Translations under genes and position numbers: made by a program | Assembly: GCA_002436065.1 (NCBI GenBank) | Contig: DIXP01000035.1 | Location: forward strand, 1 to 52,744 | Source: Chloroflexi bacterium UBA6077 | GTDB lineage: Bacteria > Chloroflexota > UBA6077 | Direction: 5' to 3' | DNA: 52,744 nucleotides | Notes under the pieces: generated by a model | The model's database searches: none | The model's input: only the letters and a program-made list of their open reading frames with translations | Told to the model about the DNA's origin: nothing | In this document: positions 32,859-41,431 of the stretch, in pieces | Numbering within the stretch: the first letter of the stretch is position 1 | How the letters are laid out: each line of letters begins with the position of its first letter

Positions 32859-34331
32859 ATGGGAAAGGCCAGGGTGCTGGTCGCCGATGACAGCCAGACA
32901 TCTCTCTCCCTGGTGAGGGACCTTCTGGAGAGTAATGGTTTTGTCGTGATCGCGGCGCGAGACGGCATCGAGGCGATGGAGGCCGTGTACAGAGAGGGCC
33001 CGGACGCCGTGGTGCTTGATGTGGTGATGCCGCGCATGAACGGCTACCAGGTGTGCCGCATGCTGAAGCTGGACGAGGAGACCAGTCACCTGCCGGTAGT
33101 AATGCTGACATCCAGGGACCAGCCTGCCGATCTATACTGGGGTCTTCAGACGGGGGCTGACGGCTACGTCACCAAGGAGCAGCCGTTGAAGACTGTGCTC
33201 GAAGCGGTGTCAACGATCTTGGAGCAGCGAAACGGGAGGGATAGCAGATCGACGAAGACGTTGGTCGGCAGACCCACGAGCGCCGTCGATCTACTGACCC
33301 GGTTGAACGACATCCTGGATCGGAAGCTGTACGAGGCGACGATCCTTGGCGAGATCAGCAAGCTTGCCTGGTCGGCCACCGACCTGGACCTCACTACCAG
33401 GAAGATCATGGAGCTGTTTGGCAAGCTGTTCGACTTCGATCAGGCTTGCATGGTAGTTCGGGGTGGCAAGTCCAGGGCCGCGGAGCTGCTTTCTATGGTC
33501 CGTGTGTCGATGCCGGAGAACGCCCTGAAGGGTCGTGAAGAGACCATCCTCTCGGTACTGGCCGCGAATTCCCCTGCTCCGGTGGCCATTCCTCTGATGC
33601 ATCGCAGCGTGGTCCTTGCCCCAGAGGTGCGGCTGGGACCCGAGTTCAGCGACCCTTCTGAGCCTCGTCCGTGCCTCACCGTACCTCTCGGATCCCAGGA
33701 CTACGAGTCCGGAATCTTCGCGCTCTGGTGCAAGGAGCGGGCGAAGGTATCTCCGGAGTCACTCCAGATCGTTGGAATGCTTGCCAACGCGGCGTATGTG
33801 GTTCTGGAGAACGCACGGTTGTACGAGCAGATGGAGAGATTGGCCTCCACAGACGAACTCACGGGTTTGGCGAACTACCGGCAGTTCCAGGAGGTCCTTG
33901 AACGGGAGTTCCAGCGAAGTCGGCGAACTGGCGAGTCAATGGCGGTACTGATCCTGGACCTGGACGACTTCAAGGGTATCAACGACGCCTTCGGGCACAA
34001 GTGCGGGGACCAGGTGCTTCAGGGAGTCGCCGCGGCGTTCATGGGAAGCGCGAGGCAGTACGACCTGGTGGCACGTTATGGTGGGGAGGAGTTCGCCGTC
34101 GTGCTGCCCGGCAGCAATACCAGAGGTGCGGTGGAGATGGGCGAGCGGCTCAGGCTGCTGGTCCGGACGGTCGCGGCGAGGATGAAGCTGGACCGCCTCA
34201 GCACGAGCGTGGGCGCGGCGGTGTATCCTCACTCGCGCATCACTGATGCTCAGGGGCTGGTGCGAGAGGCGGATGCGGCTCTGTACAGGGCTAAGCGAGA
34301 GGGAAAGAACAGAGTTCGACTAGCATCCTGA
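32859..34331 (+). CDS. REC-GAF-GGDEF diguanylate cyclase response regulator (WspR-like)
   Basis: 490 residues. The receiver domain (about 1-125) has phospho-acceptor Asp54 in VVLDVVMPRMNG and Lys in VTKEQ. A GAF-like domain (about 165-325) lies between it and a GGDEF domain. The cyclase motif is GGEEF (about 408) with DLDDFKGINDAFGH upstream, and the inhibitory I-site RxxD (RQYD, about 398-401) is present. It should make cyclic di-GMP when phosphorylated by the CheA hybrid, with product feedback. The ATG at 32859 has GGAGGA upstream; the in-frame start at 32805 would overlap cheR and is unlikely. P. aeruginosa WspR lacks the GAF domain. Confidence 0.92.
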   Translation: MGKARVLVADDSQTSLSLVRDLLESNGFVVIAARDGIEAMEAVYREGPDAVVLDVVMPRMNGYQVCRMLKLDEETSHLPVVMLTSRDQPADLYWGLQTGADGYVTKEQPLKTVLEAVSTILEQRNGRDSRSTKTLVGRPTSAVDLLTRLNDILDRKLYEATILGEISKLAWSATDLDLTTRKIMELFGKLFDFDQACMVVRGGKSRAAELLSMVRVSMPENALKGREETILSVLAANSPAPVAIPLMHRSVVLAPEVRLGPEFSDPSEPRPCLTVPLGSQDYESGIFALWCKERAKVSPESLQIVGMLANAAYVVLENARLYEQMERLASTDELTGLANYRQFQEVLEREFQRSRRTGESMAVLILDLDDFKGINDAFGHKCGDQVLQGVAAAFMGSARQYDLVARYGGEEFAVVLPGSNTRGAVEMGERLRLLVRTVAARMKLDRLSTSVGAAVYPHSRITDAQGLVREADAALYRAKREGKNRVRLAS

Positions 34332-34652
34332 GGGGATTCGCCCCGCAGTTCCAACCGCGGGCAACAATTACTGAGTCCGCGAAGGCGGACTGCCAACCTA
34401 CTCCAAGGCTGATTTCGCAGCGGTAGTCGGCGAACTCATTCGCGTGGTGCATGCGAGGCGTTCGGCTGGTACGGGTGTAGGGCTACGCGTGCCCGCCGCA
34501 TTGCGGTTGCTAGAGAGGCTCAGCGACTGCTATAATCTCAACGTAACATTGTCCGGTAGAAGTGGTGGGCATGCCCCCACTTTTTTGTTGCAGCCTGGCA
34601 GAGAAGCAGGCGGCTCATTGGGGCATTGGCTTCTAGCAGGAGGGATGGGTTA
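34332..34652. other. Gap upstream of nusA
   Basis: This 321-bp stretch has no convincing gene: the short frames crossing it lack ribosome sites. It contains small GC palindromes (GGGGATTCGCCCC near 34333; TCCGCGAAGGCGGA near 34376), then the nusA promoter and hairpin described separately. No rimP, which often precedes nusA, and no tRNA was seen. Confidence 0.6.
34507..34586 (+). promoter_or_regulatory. nusA operon promoter and terminator-like leader hairpin
   Basis: TTGCTA (34507-34512) and a consensus TATAAT (34531-34536) are 18 bases apart. About 20 bases after the expected start of transcription, AGTGGTGGG (34561-34569) pairs with CCCCCACT (34574-34581; one bulged T) and runs into six T's (34581-34586). 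This is the form of an intrinsic terminator, placed about 65 bases before nusA. NusA affects intrinsic termination, so this may be a feedback attenuator. Confidence 0.65.
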
Positions 34653-35729
34653 ATGAAGAGCGACTTCGTGACAGCGATAAGCCAGCTTTGCAGTGAGAAG
34701 GGTGTCACGCGCGAGGCTGTGATGAACGCTATCGAAGCGGCTTTGGTTTCTGCCTACAAGAAGAACTTCGCTCCCGCAGGCCAGAACGTCTCCGCGCAGA
34801 TCGACCCCGCTTCCGGCAACGTCCACATCTTTGTCGAGAAGCAGGTGGTGGAGAATGACGCCGACGGGATAGACAGGATCTCTCTGGACGCGGCACGCGA
34901 GATCCGTCCCGACGCCCAGGTAGGTGAGACCATTATCGTGGAGGCGACTCCTCCCAATTTCGGGCGTATCGCCGCCCAGACCGCTAAGCAGGTGATCCTG
35001 CAGCGTCTCCGCGACGAGGAGCGTCGGATTGTCTTCGACGAGTACCACGAGCGGGAAGGGGAGTTGCTGTACGGCGTGGTGCAGAGGATAGAGAACCGCA
35101 CCGTCTACATAGAGCTGGGCAAGGCTGAGGGGATAATGGCCCCGAGCGATCAGGTGTCGACCGAGCGGTATCACCCTGGCCAGAGACTCAGGGTGTACCT
35201 GGTAGAGGTGCACGACACCCACAAGGGGCCCCAGATCATCGTCTCCCGCAACCACAAGATGATGCTGCGGCGGCTGTTCGAGCAGGAGGTCCCGGAGATC
35301 TTCAACGGCACCGTGGAGCTGAAGGCCATAGCCCGCGAGGCCGGGGCTCGCTCGAAGGTGGCCGTGGTCGCGAGGCAGGAGGGGATCGATCCGGTGGGGT
35401 CTTGCGTGGGAATGCGTGGTGTCCGCATCCAGAACATCGTCAACGAACTGGGTGGTGAGAAGATCGATGTGGTCCAATGGAGCCCGGATTCCGCCACTTT
35501 TGTGGCCAACGCTCTAAGCCCTGCTCAGGTGATCAGCGTGGGCATCAGTGAAGAGGACAAGACCGCGACGGTGATAGTGCCTGAGCGGCAGCTGTCCTTG
35601 GCCATCGGCAAGGAAGGTCAGAATGCGCGACTGGCGGCGAAGCTGACGGGTTGGCGTATTGACATAAAGCCGGCAGGAGCCGAGCCGGTTGCCCAGCAGC
35701 CGGATGCGTCAGAGCGGGAAACCGCCTAG
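34653..35729 (+). CDS. nusA: Transcription termination/antitermination factor NusA
   Basis: 358 residues with the NusA core: N-terminal RNA-polymerase-binding domain (about 1-130, ending in DEYHEREGELLYGVVQR), S1 domain (about 130-200), then two KH domains (IVSRNHKMMLRRLFEQEVPEI; GSCVGMRGVRIQNIVNELGGEKID; SLAIGKEGQNARLAAKLTG). The C-terminal acidic repeats of enterobacterial NusA are absent, as in most bacteria. The ATG at 34653 follows AGGAGGG. It leads the translation-related operon. Confidence 0.95.
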   Translation: MKSDFVTAISQLCSEKGVTREAVMNAIEAALVSAYKKNFAPAGQNVSAQIDPASGNVHIFVEKQVVENDADGIDRISLDAAREIRPDAQVGETIIVEATPPNFGRIAAQTAKQVILQRLRDEERRIVFDEYHEREGELLYGVVQRIENRTVYIELGKAEGIMAPSDQVSTERYHPGQRLRVYLVEVHDTHKGPQIIVSRNHKMMLRRLFEQEVPEIFNGTVELKAIAREAGARSKVAVVARQEGIDPVGSCVGMRGVRIQNIVNELGGEKIDVVQWSPDSATFVANALSPAQVISVGISEEDKTATVIVPERQLSLAIGKEGQNARLAAKLTGWRIDIKPAGAEPVAQQPDASERETA

Positions 35730-35746
35730 TCTGAGGGGGTGCCAGG

Positions 35747-36067
35747 TTGCGGCAGAGACACGTTCCGCAACGCACCTGTGTCGGGTGTGGGCAGGTGCAG
35801 GCGAAGCGGCAGTTGGTGCGAGTAGTCCGAACCCCCTCTGGGAGGGTGGTGGTGGACCCGACGGGGAAGCAGTCCGGTCGGGGGGCCTACCTGTGTGACT
35901 GTCGAGAGTGCTGGGAAAAGGCCATCAACCGATCAGCCCTAAACCGCGCCCTGAAGACAGAAGTCAGCGCCGAAGACAGGGAGCAGTTGCTTCAATACTG
36001 CCGACGTTTCGGTGCCCAGTCATCTACTCAGTCTGCTCCTGAAGCTGAAGGGGAGACGAGCAGTTGA
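35747..36067 (+). CDS. ylxR: YlxR/RnpM family RNA-binding protein
   Basis: 106 residues with the family signature RTCVGC near the N-terminus and SGRGAYLC (about 43-50), in its usual place between nusA and infB. YlxR (RnpM) has been reported as an RNase P modulator in Bacillus. It begins at a TTG 17 bases after nusA and carries an Ala/Ser/Glu-rich tail not seen in minimal versions. Confidence 0.9.
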   Translation: MRQRHVPQRTCVGCGQVQAKRQLVRVVRTPSGRVVVDPTGKQSGRGAYLCDCRECWEKAINRSALNRALKTEVSAEDREQLLQYCRRFGAQSSTQSAPEAEGETSS

Positions 36068-36086
36068 ACAAAAGGAGGAGCAGCCA

Positions 36087-37967
36087 ATGAGTCCAAGGCC
36101 CTTTAATCGGCCTGGTAGCAGTAGGGGCCCACGACCTCAACACAGGCCCCGGCCTGGAGGCGGTGGTCCCAGGCCGCCCTTTTCTCGTCCTGCCCCGAGA
36201 ACCGAAGCTGCCGTGGTAGCCAAGGAGGAGCCGAAGACCGTCGAGTTAACCGAGGGTCTCTCGGTGAAGGATCTCGCCGATCTGCTGAGGGTGAGCCCCG
36301 TTCAGATCATCAAGGAGTTGATGAAGAACGGGATCATCGCGAACATCAATCAGCAGGTCGATCGGGATGCGGCGTCGGTGGTCGCGACCGACCTCGGGTT
36401 CGAGATCACGGAGCCCGTCCCTCAGGAGCGAGTGACCGCTGAGGAGCTTGAGGAGGCCGAGGACCCAGCGCTGCTGCAGCCCAGGCCTCCCGTTGTGACC
36501 ATCATGGGGCACGTTGACCATGGGAAGACGAGTCTCTTGGACGCCATCCGGCAGACAAACGTGACGGCGCAGGAAGCTGGTGGCATTACCCAGCACATAG
36601 GCGCTTACCAGGTAGAGCTGCGGGGCCAGAAGATTACCTTCCTCGACACTCCGGGCCACGAGGCGTTCACAGCGATGAGGGCGAGGGGAGCCCAGGCCAC
36701 CGACATCGCTATCCTGGTGGTGGCGGCGGACGATGGTGTCATGCCGCAGACGGTTGAGGCCTACAGCCATGCCAAGGCTGCCGGTGTACCGATCATGGTG
36801 GCGATCAACAAGATCGACAAGCTGGATGCCAATCCTGACAGGGTCAAGCAGCAGTTGGCGGAGATTGGCCTAGTGCCCGAGGAGTACGGAGGGCCGGCCA
36901 TCATGGTCCCGGTATCGGCGCGACGGAAGGAGGGCATCGATACCCTGCTGGAGATGATCCTTCTGGTGTCCGAGATGGCTGAGTTCAAGGCTAACCCCAC
37001 TCGCCCCGCCACCGGCGTGGTGGTGGAGTCCAAGCTGGACAAGGCGAGGGGTCCCGTGGCGACGGTGCTGGTGAAGGCCGGTACCCTGAGGGTTGGCGAC
37101 ATGGTGGTGGTCGGGGGCAACTTTGGCAAGGTGAAGGCGCTGTTCGATGACAAGGGCCGGAGGATGAGGAAAGCCGGGCCTTCGATGCCTGCCGAGCTTC
37201 TTGGCCTGAACGGCGTACCCGCTGCAGGGGACGTATGGAAGGTCTTCGAGGACGAGAAGGCGGCCAGAGCCGTGGCCGGGAGGTATGCGGCAGCGCCCGT
37301 CGTCGACGCGGCGGCGCCCGTCACGCTGGACGACGTCTTCAAGCAGATCCAGGCGGGCCAGGTCAAGGAGTTGAACATCGTCGTGAAGACCGACGTCCAG
37401 GGCTCCGTGGAACCGATCGTGAACTCCTTGAATCGGTTGCAGGAGGAAGACGTGAGGGTCCGGGTGATCCACTCCGGGACCGGCAGCATTACCGAGTCGG
37501 ACGTATTGCTGGCTTCAGCGTCCCACGCAGTGATCATCGGCTTCAGCAGCCGGCCTGAGCCCGGTGCCAAGCATCTGGCCGAGGAGAACAAGGTAGACAT
37601 CCGCCACTACGACATCATCTACAAGATGGTAGAGGATGTGCAGAAGGCCCTCACCGGCCTGTTGGAACCGAAGTACGAAGAGACAGTGGACGGGCATGCC
37701 GAAGTGCGGCAGATCTTCAAGGTTGGCAAGAGCGTGGAGATCGCCGGCGCAATGGTCACCGATGGCAAGGTGCTGCGGAGTTCTACTGCCCGGGTGCTCC
37801 GGGCGGGCGGCAAGGTGTTCGAAGGCAAGATGGCAAGCCTGAAGCGCTTCAAGGAAGACGCCAGGGAGGTTGCTGCCGGATACGAATGCGGTATCGCCCT
37901 GGATGGCTTCAACGAGTACCAGATGGGAGACCTCCTGGAGTTCTACCATATGGAGAGGGTGAGCTAG
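36087..37967 (+). CDS. infB: Translation initiation factor IF-2 (short form)
   Basis: 626 residues, short because the N-terminal part is reduced to an Arg/Pro/Gly-rich segment of about 45 residues plus one IF2-N domain (VKDLADLLRVSPVQIIKELM). GTPase motifs are complete: GHVDHGKTS (G1), GGITQHIG (G2), DTPGHEAF (G3), NKID (G4), then the SAR element. The C-terminal domains bind fMet-tRNA. The ATG at 36087 has AAAGGAGG; the in-frame codon at 36012 lies inside ylxR. Confidence 0.95.
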   Translation: MSPRPFNRPGSSRGPRPQHRPRPGGGGPRPPFSRPAPRTEAAVVAKEEPKTVELTEGLSVKDLADLLRVSPVQIIKELMKNGIIANINQQVDRDAASVVATDLGFEITEPVPQERVTAEELEEAEDPALLQPRPPVVTIMGHVDHGKTSLLDAIRQTNVTAQEAGGITQHIGAYQVELRGQKITFLDTPGHEAFTAMRARGAQATDIAILVVAADDGVMPQTVEAYSHAKAAGVPIMVAINKIDKLDANPDRVKQQLAEIGLVPEEYGGPAIMVPVSARRKEGIDTLLEMILLVSEMAEFKANPTRPATGVVVESKLDKARGPVATVLVKAGTLRVGDMVVVGGNFGKVKALFDDKGRRMRKAGPSMPAELLGLNGVPAAGDVWKVFEDEKAARAVAGRYAAAPVVDAAAPVTLDDVFKQIQAGQVKELNIVVKTDVQGSVEPIVNSLNRLQEEDVRVRVIHSGTGSITESDVLLASASHAVIIGFSSRPEPGAKHLAEENKVDIRHYDIIYKMVEDVQKALTGLLEPKYEETVDGHAEVRQIFKVGKSVEIAGAMVTDGKVLRSSTARVLRAGGKVFEGKMASLKRFKEDAREVAAGYECGIALDGFNEYQMGDLLEFYHMERVS

Positions 37968-37975
37968 CGTTGAAC

Positions 37976-38110
37976 TCCCTCTCCCTCAGGGAGAGGGTCG
38001 GGGTGAGGGGGCCATTTGGTTGCCTCCCAGGCTCCCCCTCTCCCTGTGACGCGAGCGAGCACAGCGTCACGCCTCTCCCTCAGGGAGAGGGGAATCCTTT
38101 GCTCCCGGAG
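37976..38110. repeat. Cluster of family-1 repeats between infB and rbfA
   Basis: CTCCCTCTCCCTCAGGGAGAGG plus TCGGGGTGAGGG (37976-38010) is an inverted copy of the repeat at 2499. A second unit (about 38032-38094) carries GTGACGC...GCGTCAC between CCTCTCCC and GGGAGAGGGG, and a third remnant CTCCCGGAGGGAG follows. Together they separate two genes that are usually adjacent. A frame across them (37886-38131) merely translates repeat sequence. Confidence 0.75.
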
Positions 38111-38130
38111 GGAGAGACAGGGGACGGCTG

Positions 38131-38508
38131 ATGGCGAGTAGACGAATAGAACGGGTCAACGAGTTGATAAAGGAGGAGATCGCGAGTCTCCTCCAGCGCG
38201 AGATCCGGGATCCACGACTGAGTTCCCTGATAAGCATCACCCACGTGGAGACCAGCTCCGACCTTCGCAACGCCACGGTAGGGGTGAGCATCCTTGGCAC
38301 CGAAGAAGAGGTCAAGCAGGCCATGATCGCGATCAGGCGAGCGGCGGGCTTCTTCCGCAAGCAGCTCGCGGGTCGGCTCAGCCTGCGAAATGCCCCGGAG
38401 TTGAACTTCAAGCTGGACACATCCATTGAAGAGGGGGCCCGTGTGCTCAAGCTCTTACGGGAAATCGAGGAAGGCCAGGGAGGCGAGACCGACGAGAGTG
38501 GAAGCTGA
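38131..38508 (+). CDS. rbfA: Ribosome-binding factor A
   Basis: 125-residue KH-fold protein that matures the 30S subunit by acting on the 5' end of 16S rRNA. It has the family landmarks RIERVNELIKEEIASLLQ, IRDPRL, SITHVETSSDLRNATVGVSI and RNAPELNFKLDTSIEEG. The upstream repeat cluster may contribute the GGAGGGAGA segment in the leader. Its end overlaps the start of the DHH gene by 11 bases. Confidence 0.93.
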   Translation: MASRRIERVNELIKEEIASLLQREIRDPRLSSLISITHVETSSDLRNATVGVSILGTEEEVKQAMIAIRRAAGFFRKQLAGRLSLRNAPELNFKLDTSIEEGARVLKLLREIEEGQGGETDESGS

Positions 38509-39535
38509 GTATACACCGGTGCTGTTGCCTCTCCTCAGGACGGTCAAGCGGATAGTGGTGACCTGCCACAAGGACCCGGATGGCGACGCGGTAGCCTCGC
38601 TGTTGGCACTCTCCGCATCCCTCAATCGGCTGGGCAGGTGGCAGGATGTGCGGGCGATCAGCCCGAATCCTGTGCCGGCCAGCTATCAGTTCCTCCCAGG
38701 TTGGGAGAGCATAGAGCCTTATTCGCCTGACCGGATGGAGACTCCCGAGGGGGCAAGGACCAGGAAGGCGTTGCTGGAAGCGGAGGCTATCATCTGCCTC
38801 GATGCAGGCGATCTTGGACGGCTGGGATTGCTGTACAGCCAGCACCCGAGCAAGTTCGGGTCGGCCATCGTGGTCAACATAGATCATCACCCCAGCAATA
38901 GCCAGTTCGGGAGACTGAACCTGGTGGATCCCTCCGCGGCGGCGGTGTGCGAGCTTCTGACCGAACTGATGGAGCGAGAAGACCTCCCCATTAACGACGA
39001 GATTGCCAATGCCCTGCTGTTGGGGATTGTGACGGACACACTCGGTTTTCGCACGCCGGCCACCTCGGCGCGCACTATGCGGGTTGCCGCGGCGCTGATG
39101 GAGAGGGGCGCATCTCTCGCCCATATCAACGAGCGGATCTTCAACACCAGATCCTCACGCACCCTCCGGCTCTGGGGAGGGGTGCTCAGTCGCACCAGGG
39201 TTGAGGGCGGTCTGGTCTGGGCAGACATCACCAGTCAGATGCTGGCTGAGTGCGATGCGAGCATGGAGGACGCCGACAATCTGGTGGACTTCATCGCCGG
39301 TGTTCCAGAGAGCAGTGCGGCCTTCCTGTTCAGCGAACAGGGGGGGCGAATCCGTGTGAGCATGAGGACCAACGATGGGCTGAACGCCTCGGAGTTGGCT
39401 CAGCTGTTCGGTGGTGGCGGCCACGCTCGCGCGGCGGGCTGTACGGTGCCTGGGACGATGGGCGACGTCCAGGGCCGTGTCTTGAGCGAGGCACGCCGTC
39501 GCCTGGAGTCGCTGGGTCGCGTGGTTGAAGGATAG
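38498..39535 (+). CDS. nrnA: DHH/DHHA1 phosphoesterase, NrnA-type (nanoRNase/pAp phosphatase)
   Basis: 345 residues. Metal-binding motifs are intact: CHKDPDGDA (about 28), LDAGDLGRLG (about 105), the DHH motif NIDHHPSN (about 128) and GIVTDTLGFR (about 170). The C-terminal DHHA1 substrate motif GGGGHARAAG (about 308) is complete. Family members degrade very short RNAs and 3'-phosphoadenosine 5'-phosphate; some hydrolyse cyclic di-nucleotide products. The GTG at 38498, within the end of rbfA, was chosen because upstream codons read through the rbfA frame. The position between rbfA and truB is common in Gram-positive-type gene orders. Confidence 0.9.
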   Translation: MEAEYTPVLLPLLRTVKRIVVTCHKDPDGDAVASLLALSASLNRLGRWQDVRAISPNPVPASYQFLPGWESIEPYSPDRMETPEGARTRKALLEAEAIICLDAGDLGRLGLLYSQHPSKFGSAIVVNIDHHPSNSQFGRLNLVDPSAAAVCELLTELMEREDLPINDEIANALLLGIVTDTLGFRTPATSARTMRVAAALMERGASLAHINERIFNTRSSRTLRLWGGVLSRTRVEGGLVWADITSQMLAECDASMEDADNLVDFIAGVPESSAAFLFSEQGGRIRVSMRTNDGLNASELAQLFGGGGHARAAGCTVPGTMGDVQGRVLSEARRRLESLGRVVEG

Positions 39536-40433
39536 CAGTCGTTTTCTAGTGGAAGGCTTCCTCAACGTCTCCAAGCCCTACAGCTGGACCTCGCACGACG
39601 TGGTCCAGCTGGTGCGAAGGCTGGCAGGGACGAAGCGCGTGGGGCATGCCGGCACCCTGGACCCGGCCGCGGTTGGCGTCCTCGTGGTGGCCATCGGCCG
39701 AGCTACACGCTTGCTGGACTACATGGCTGGACGGGACAAAGCTTACTGCGGCGACATCGTCCTCGGGGCTTCCACGGATACTGATGATGCCGAGGGGTCC
39801 GTCCTTGGGGTGTCGGATCCGAGTGGCATCGACCTGGACAGAGTCGTGGCATGCCTCGGCAACTTCCTTGGCGAGATCGAGCAGGTGCCTCCCCAGTACT
39901 CTGCTATCAAGCTGCAGGGCAGGAAAGCCTACGAGGTGGCGAGGAAGGGCGGGACGGCAGCCCTGGCTGCCAGGCGGATCACCATCAAGGGGCTCGCCGT
40001 GGTGGGGTGGGAACCTCCGGTCGTCAGCGTAGTCGTCCTCTGCTCCAAGGGAACCTACATCCGAAGCTTGGCTAGGGACCTGGGCGACAGCCTGGGGGTG
40101 GGTGGGCATCTCGGGGCCCTTGTGCGGCTGTCCAGCGGCCCCTTCAGTATCGACGATGCCGTAGGTGTGGAGGATCTGAGGTTGGCCGCCGAGTTTGGAT
40201 ATCTGGAGCGCTTAGTATGGGCGCCCGACATCGCAGTCGCCCATCTCCAGATCGTCGTGGTGGGGAGCGACCATGCCAGGGATATGATTGGCGGCAGGAG
40301 GTGGCCCGTGGAAGGTGGCAAGGCATTCCCTGGACTGGCCCGGGTCTACTCCATAGACGGGGCATTCCTAGGGCTGGCCGAACTTTCGGAAGACAGTTGG
40401 CAGCCCAGACTGGTCTTGGCGGAGGAATCGTGA
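39525..40433 (+). CDS. truB: tRNA pseudouridine(55) synthase
   Basis: 302 residues. The N-terminus reads FLNVSKPYSWTSHDVV; the catalytic Asp is in GHAGTLDPAAVGVL (about 47) and KAYCGDIVLG and QVPPQYSAIKLQGRKAYEVAR follow, then the GTYIRSLARDLG motif. It makes pseudouridine 55 in the T-loop of tRNAs. TTG start overlapping nrnA by 11 bases; its stop overlaps ribF by 4 bases. Confidence 0.93.
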   Translation: MKDSSRFLVEGFLNVSKPYSWTSHDVVQLVRRLAGTKRVGHAGTLDPAAVGVLVVAIGRATRLLDYMAGRDKAYCGDIVLGASTDTDDAEGSVLGVSDPSGIDLDRVVACLGNFLGEIEQVPPQYSAIKLQGRKAYEVARKGGTAALAARRITIKGLAVVGWEPPVVSVVVLCSKGTYIRSLARDLGDSLGVGGHLGALVRLSSGPFSIDDAVGVEDLRLAAEFGYLERLVWAPDIAVAHLQIVVVGSDHARDMIGGRRWPVEGGKAFPGLARVYSIDGAFLGLAELSEDSWQPRLVLAEES

Positions 40434-41365
40434 CCTCGCAACGCAACGGCGGTCGGCCCGAGACCGTGATCACAATTGGCGTGTTTGACGGTGTGCACCT
40501 CGGCCACCAGGCGTTGATCGGCCGGGTGGTGGAGAGGGCCAACCTGTTCGGGGTTGAAAGCGGTTGCGTCACCTTTGAGCCGCATCCGCAAGAGCTGCTG
40601 CAGCCGGGGTCGAGTGTGGTACGGCTGTCGACTCTGGAGGACAGGATCCAGATGATCAAGGCGCTGGGGGTCGGTGAAGTGTTGCTGTTGCAGTTCACTC
40701 TCTCCCTCGCCCAGATGTCTCCTGAGGGCTTCATAGATCTCCTGGTCAGCCACTTCCGGCTGAGAGAGCTGTGGATTGGCAGCGATTTCGCCCTTGGTCG
40801 GCATCGTGGGGGCACTCCCGATAGGCTGGCGGTGATTGGTCGCGAGAGGGGATTTGAGGTGCACGCATTCCCCCGAGTGGAGATCGACGGCGCGCCGGTG
40901 AGCAGCAGTCGGATTCGGGTTTTGTTGGCCGAGGGTGCGGTGGAGGAGGCGACCGGCCTGCTGGGTCGATACCACAGACTGGTCGGGAAGGTTGTCTCCG
41001 GCGATCGGCGGGCCAGGGTGCTGGGGTATCCTACAGCCAACCTGGAGGTTGCCGATGGTCTGTGCCTCCCTCGTGACGGTGTGTACGCCGTCCGCTGCGG
41101 CGGGTTTGACGGCCGGTGTTACAGGGGGGTGTGCAACGTGGGGATGCGCCCGACCTTCAATGGGGTTCGCAGACAGGTTGAGGTGCACCTGATCGGCTTT
41201 CAAGGCGACCTCTACGGCCAGCGGTTGGCCGTGGATGTCCTGGCTCATCTCAGGGATGAGGTGCGCTTCGCTTCGGTGGAGGCGCTCGTCAACCAGATCG
41301 GCGAGGACATCAAGCAGGCTGAGAAGCTGCATGTGCCCGTTGCCGACCGAGGCGGGCTGTGCTAG
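40430..41365 (+). CDS. ribF: Bifunctional riboflavin kinase/FMN adenylyltransferase
   Basis: 311 residues making FMN and then FAD. The N-terminal adenylyltransferase has GVFDGVHLGHQ (about 19-29) and SSSRIRVLLAEG (about 158); the C-terminal kinase has the GYPTANL motif (about 198) and GVYAVR. GTG start in the truB stop (GTGA) with GGAGG upstream. It suits the flavoprotein-rich window but is a normal housekeeping neighbour of truB. Confidence 0.94.
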   Translation: MTSQRNGGRPETVITIGVFDGVHLGHQALIGRVVERANLFGVESGCVTFEPHPQELLQPGSSVVRLSTLEDRIQMIKALGVGEVLLLQFTLSLAQMSPEGFIDLLVSHFRLRELWIGSDFALGRHRGGTPDRLAVIGRERGFEVHAFPRVEIDGAPVSSSRIRVLLAEGAVEEATGLLGRYHRLVGKVVSGDRRARVLGYPTANLEVADGLCLPRDGVYAVRCGGFDGRCYRGVCNVGMRPTFNGVRRQVEVHLIGFQGDLYGQRLAVDVLAHLRDEVRFASVEALVNQIGEDIKQAEKLHVPVADRGGLC

Positions 41366-41431
41366 GATTATGACCACTTCAGAAGAGCCTTCCCGATGGA
41401 ACACTGGCTTCGGCCACAGTAGAGAGGCCTA

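Noticed and set aside
34444..34653. 69-residue frame upstream of nusA
   Set aside because: It overlaps the promoter and hairpin and has no ribosome site or conserved pattern.
37886..38131. 81-residue frame between infB and rbfA
   Set aside because: It begins within infB and otherwise translates family-1 repeats.
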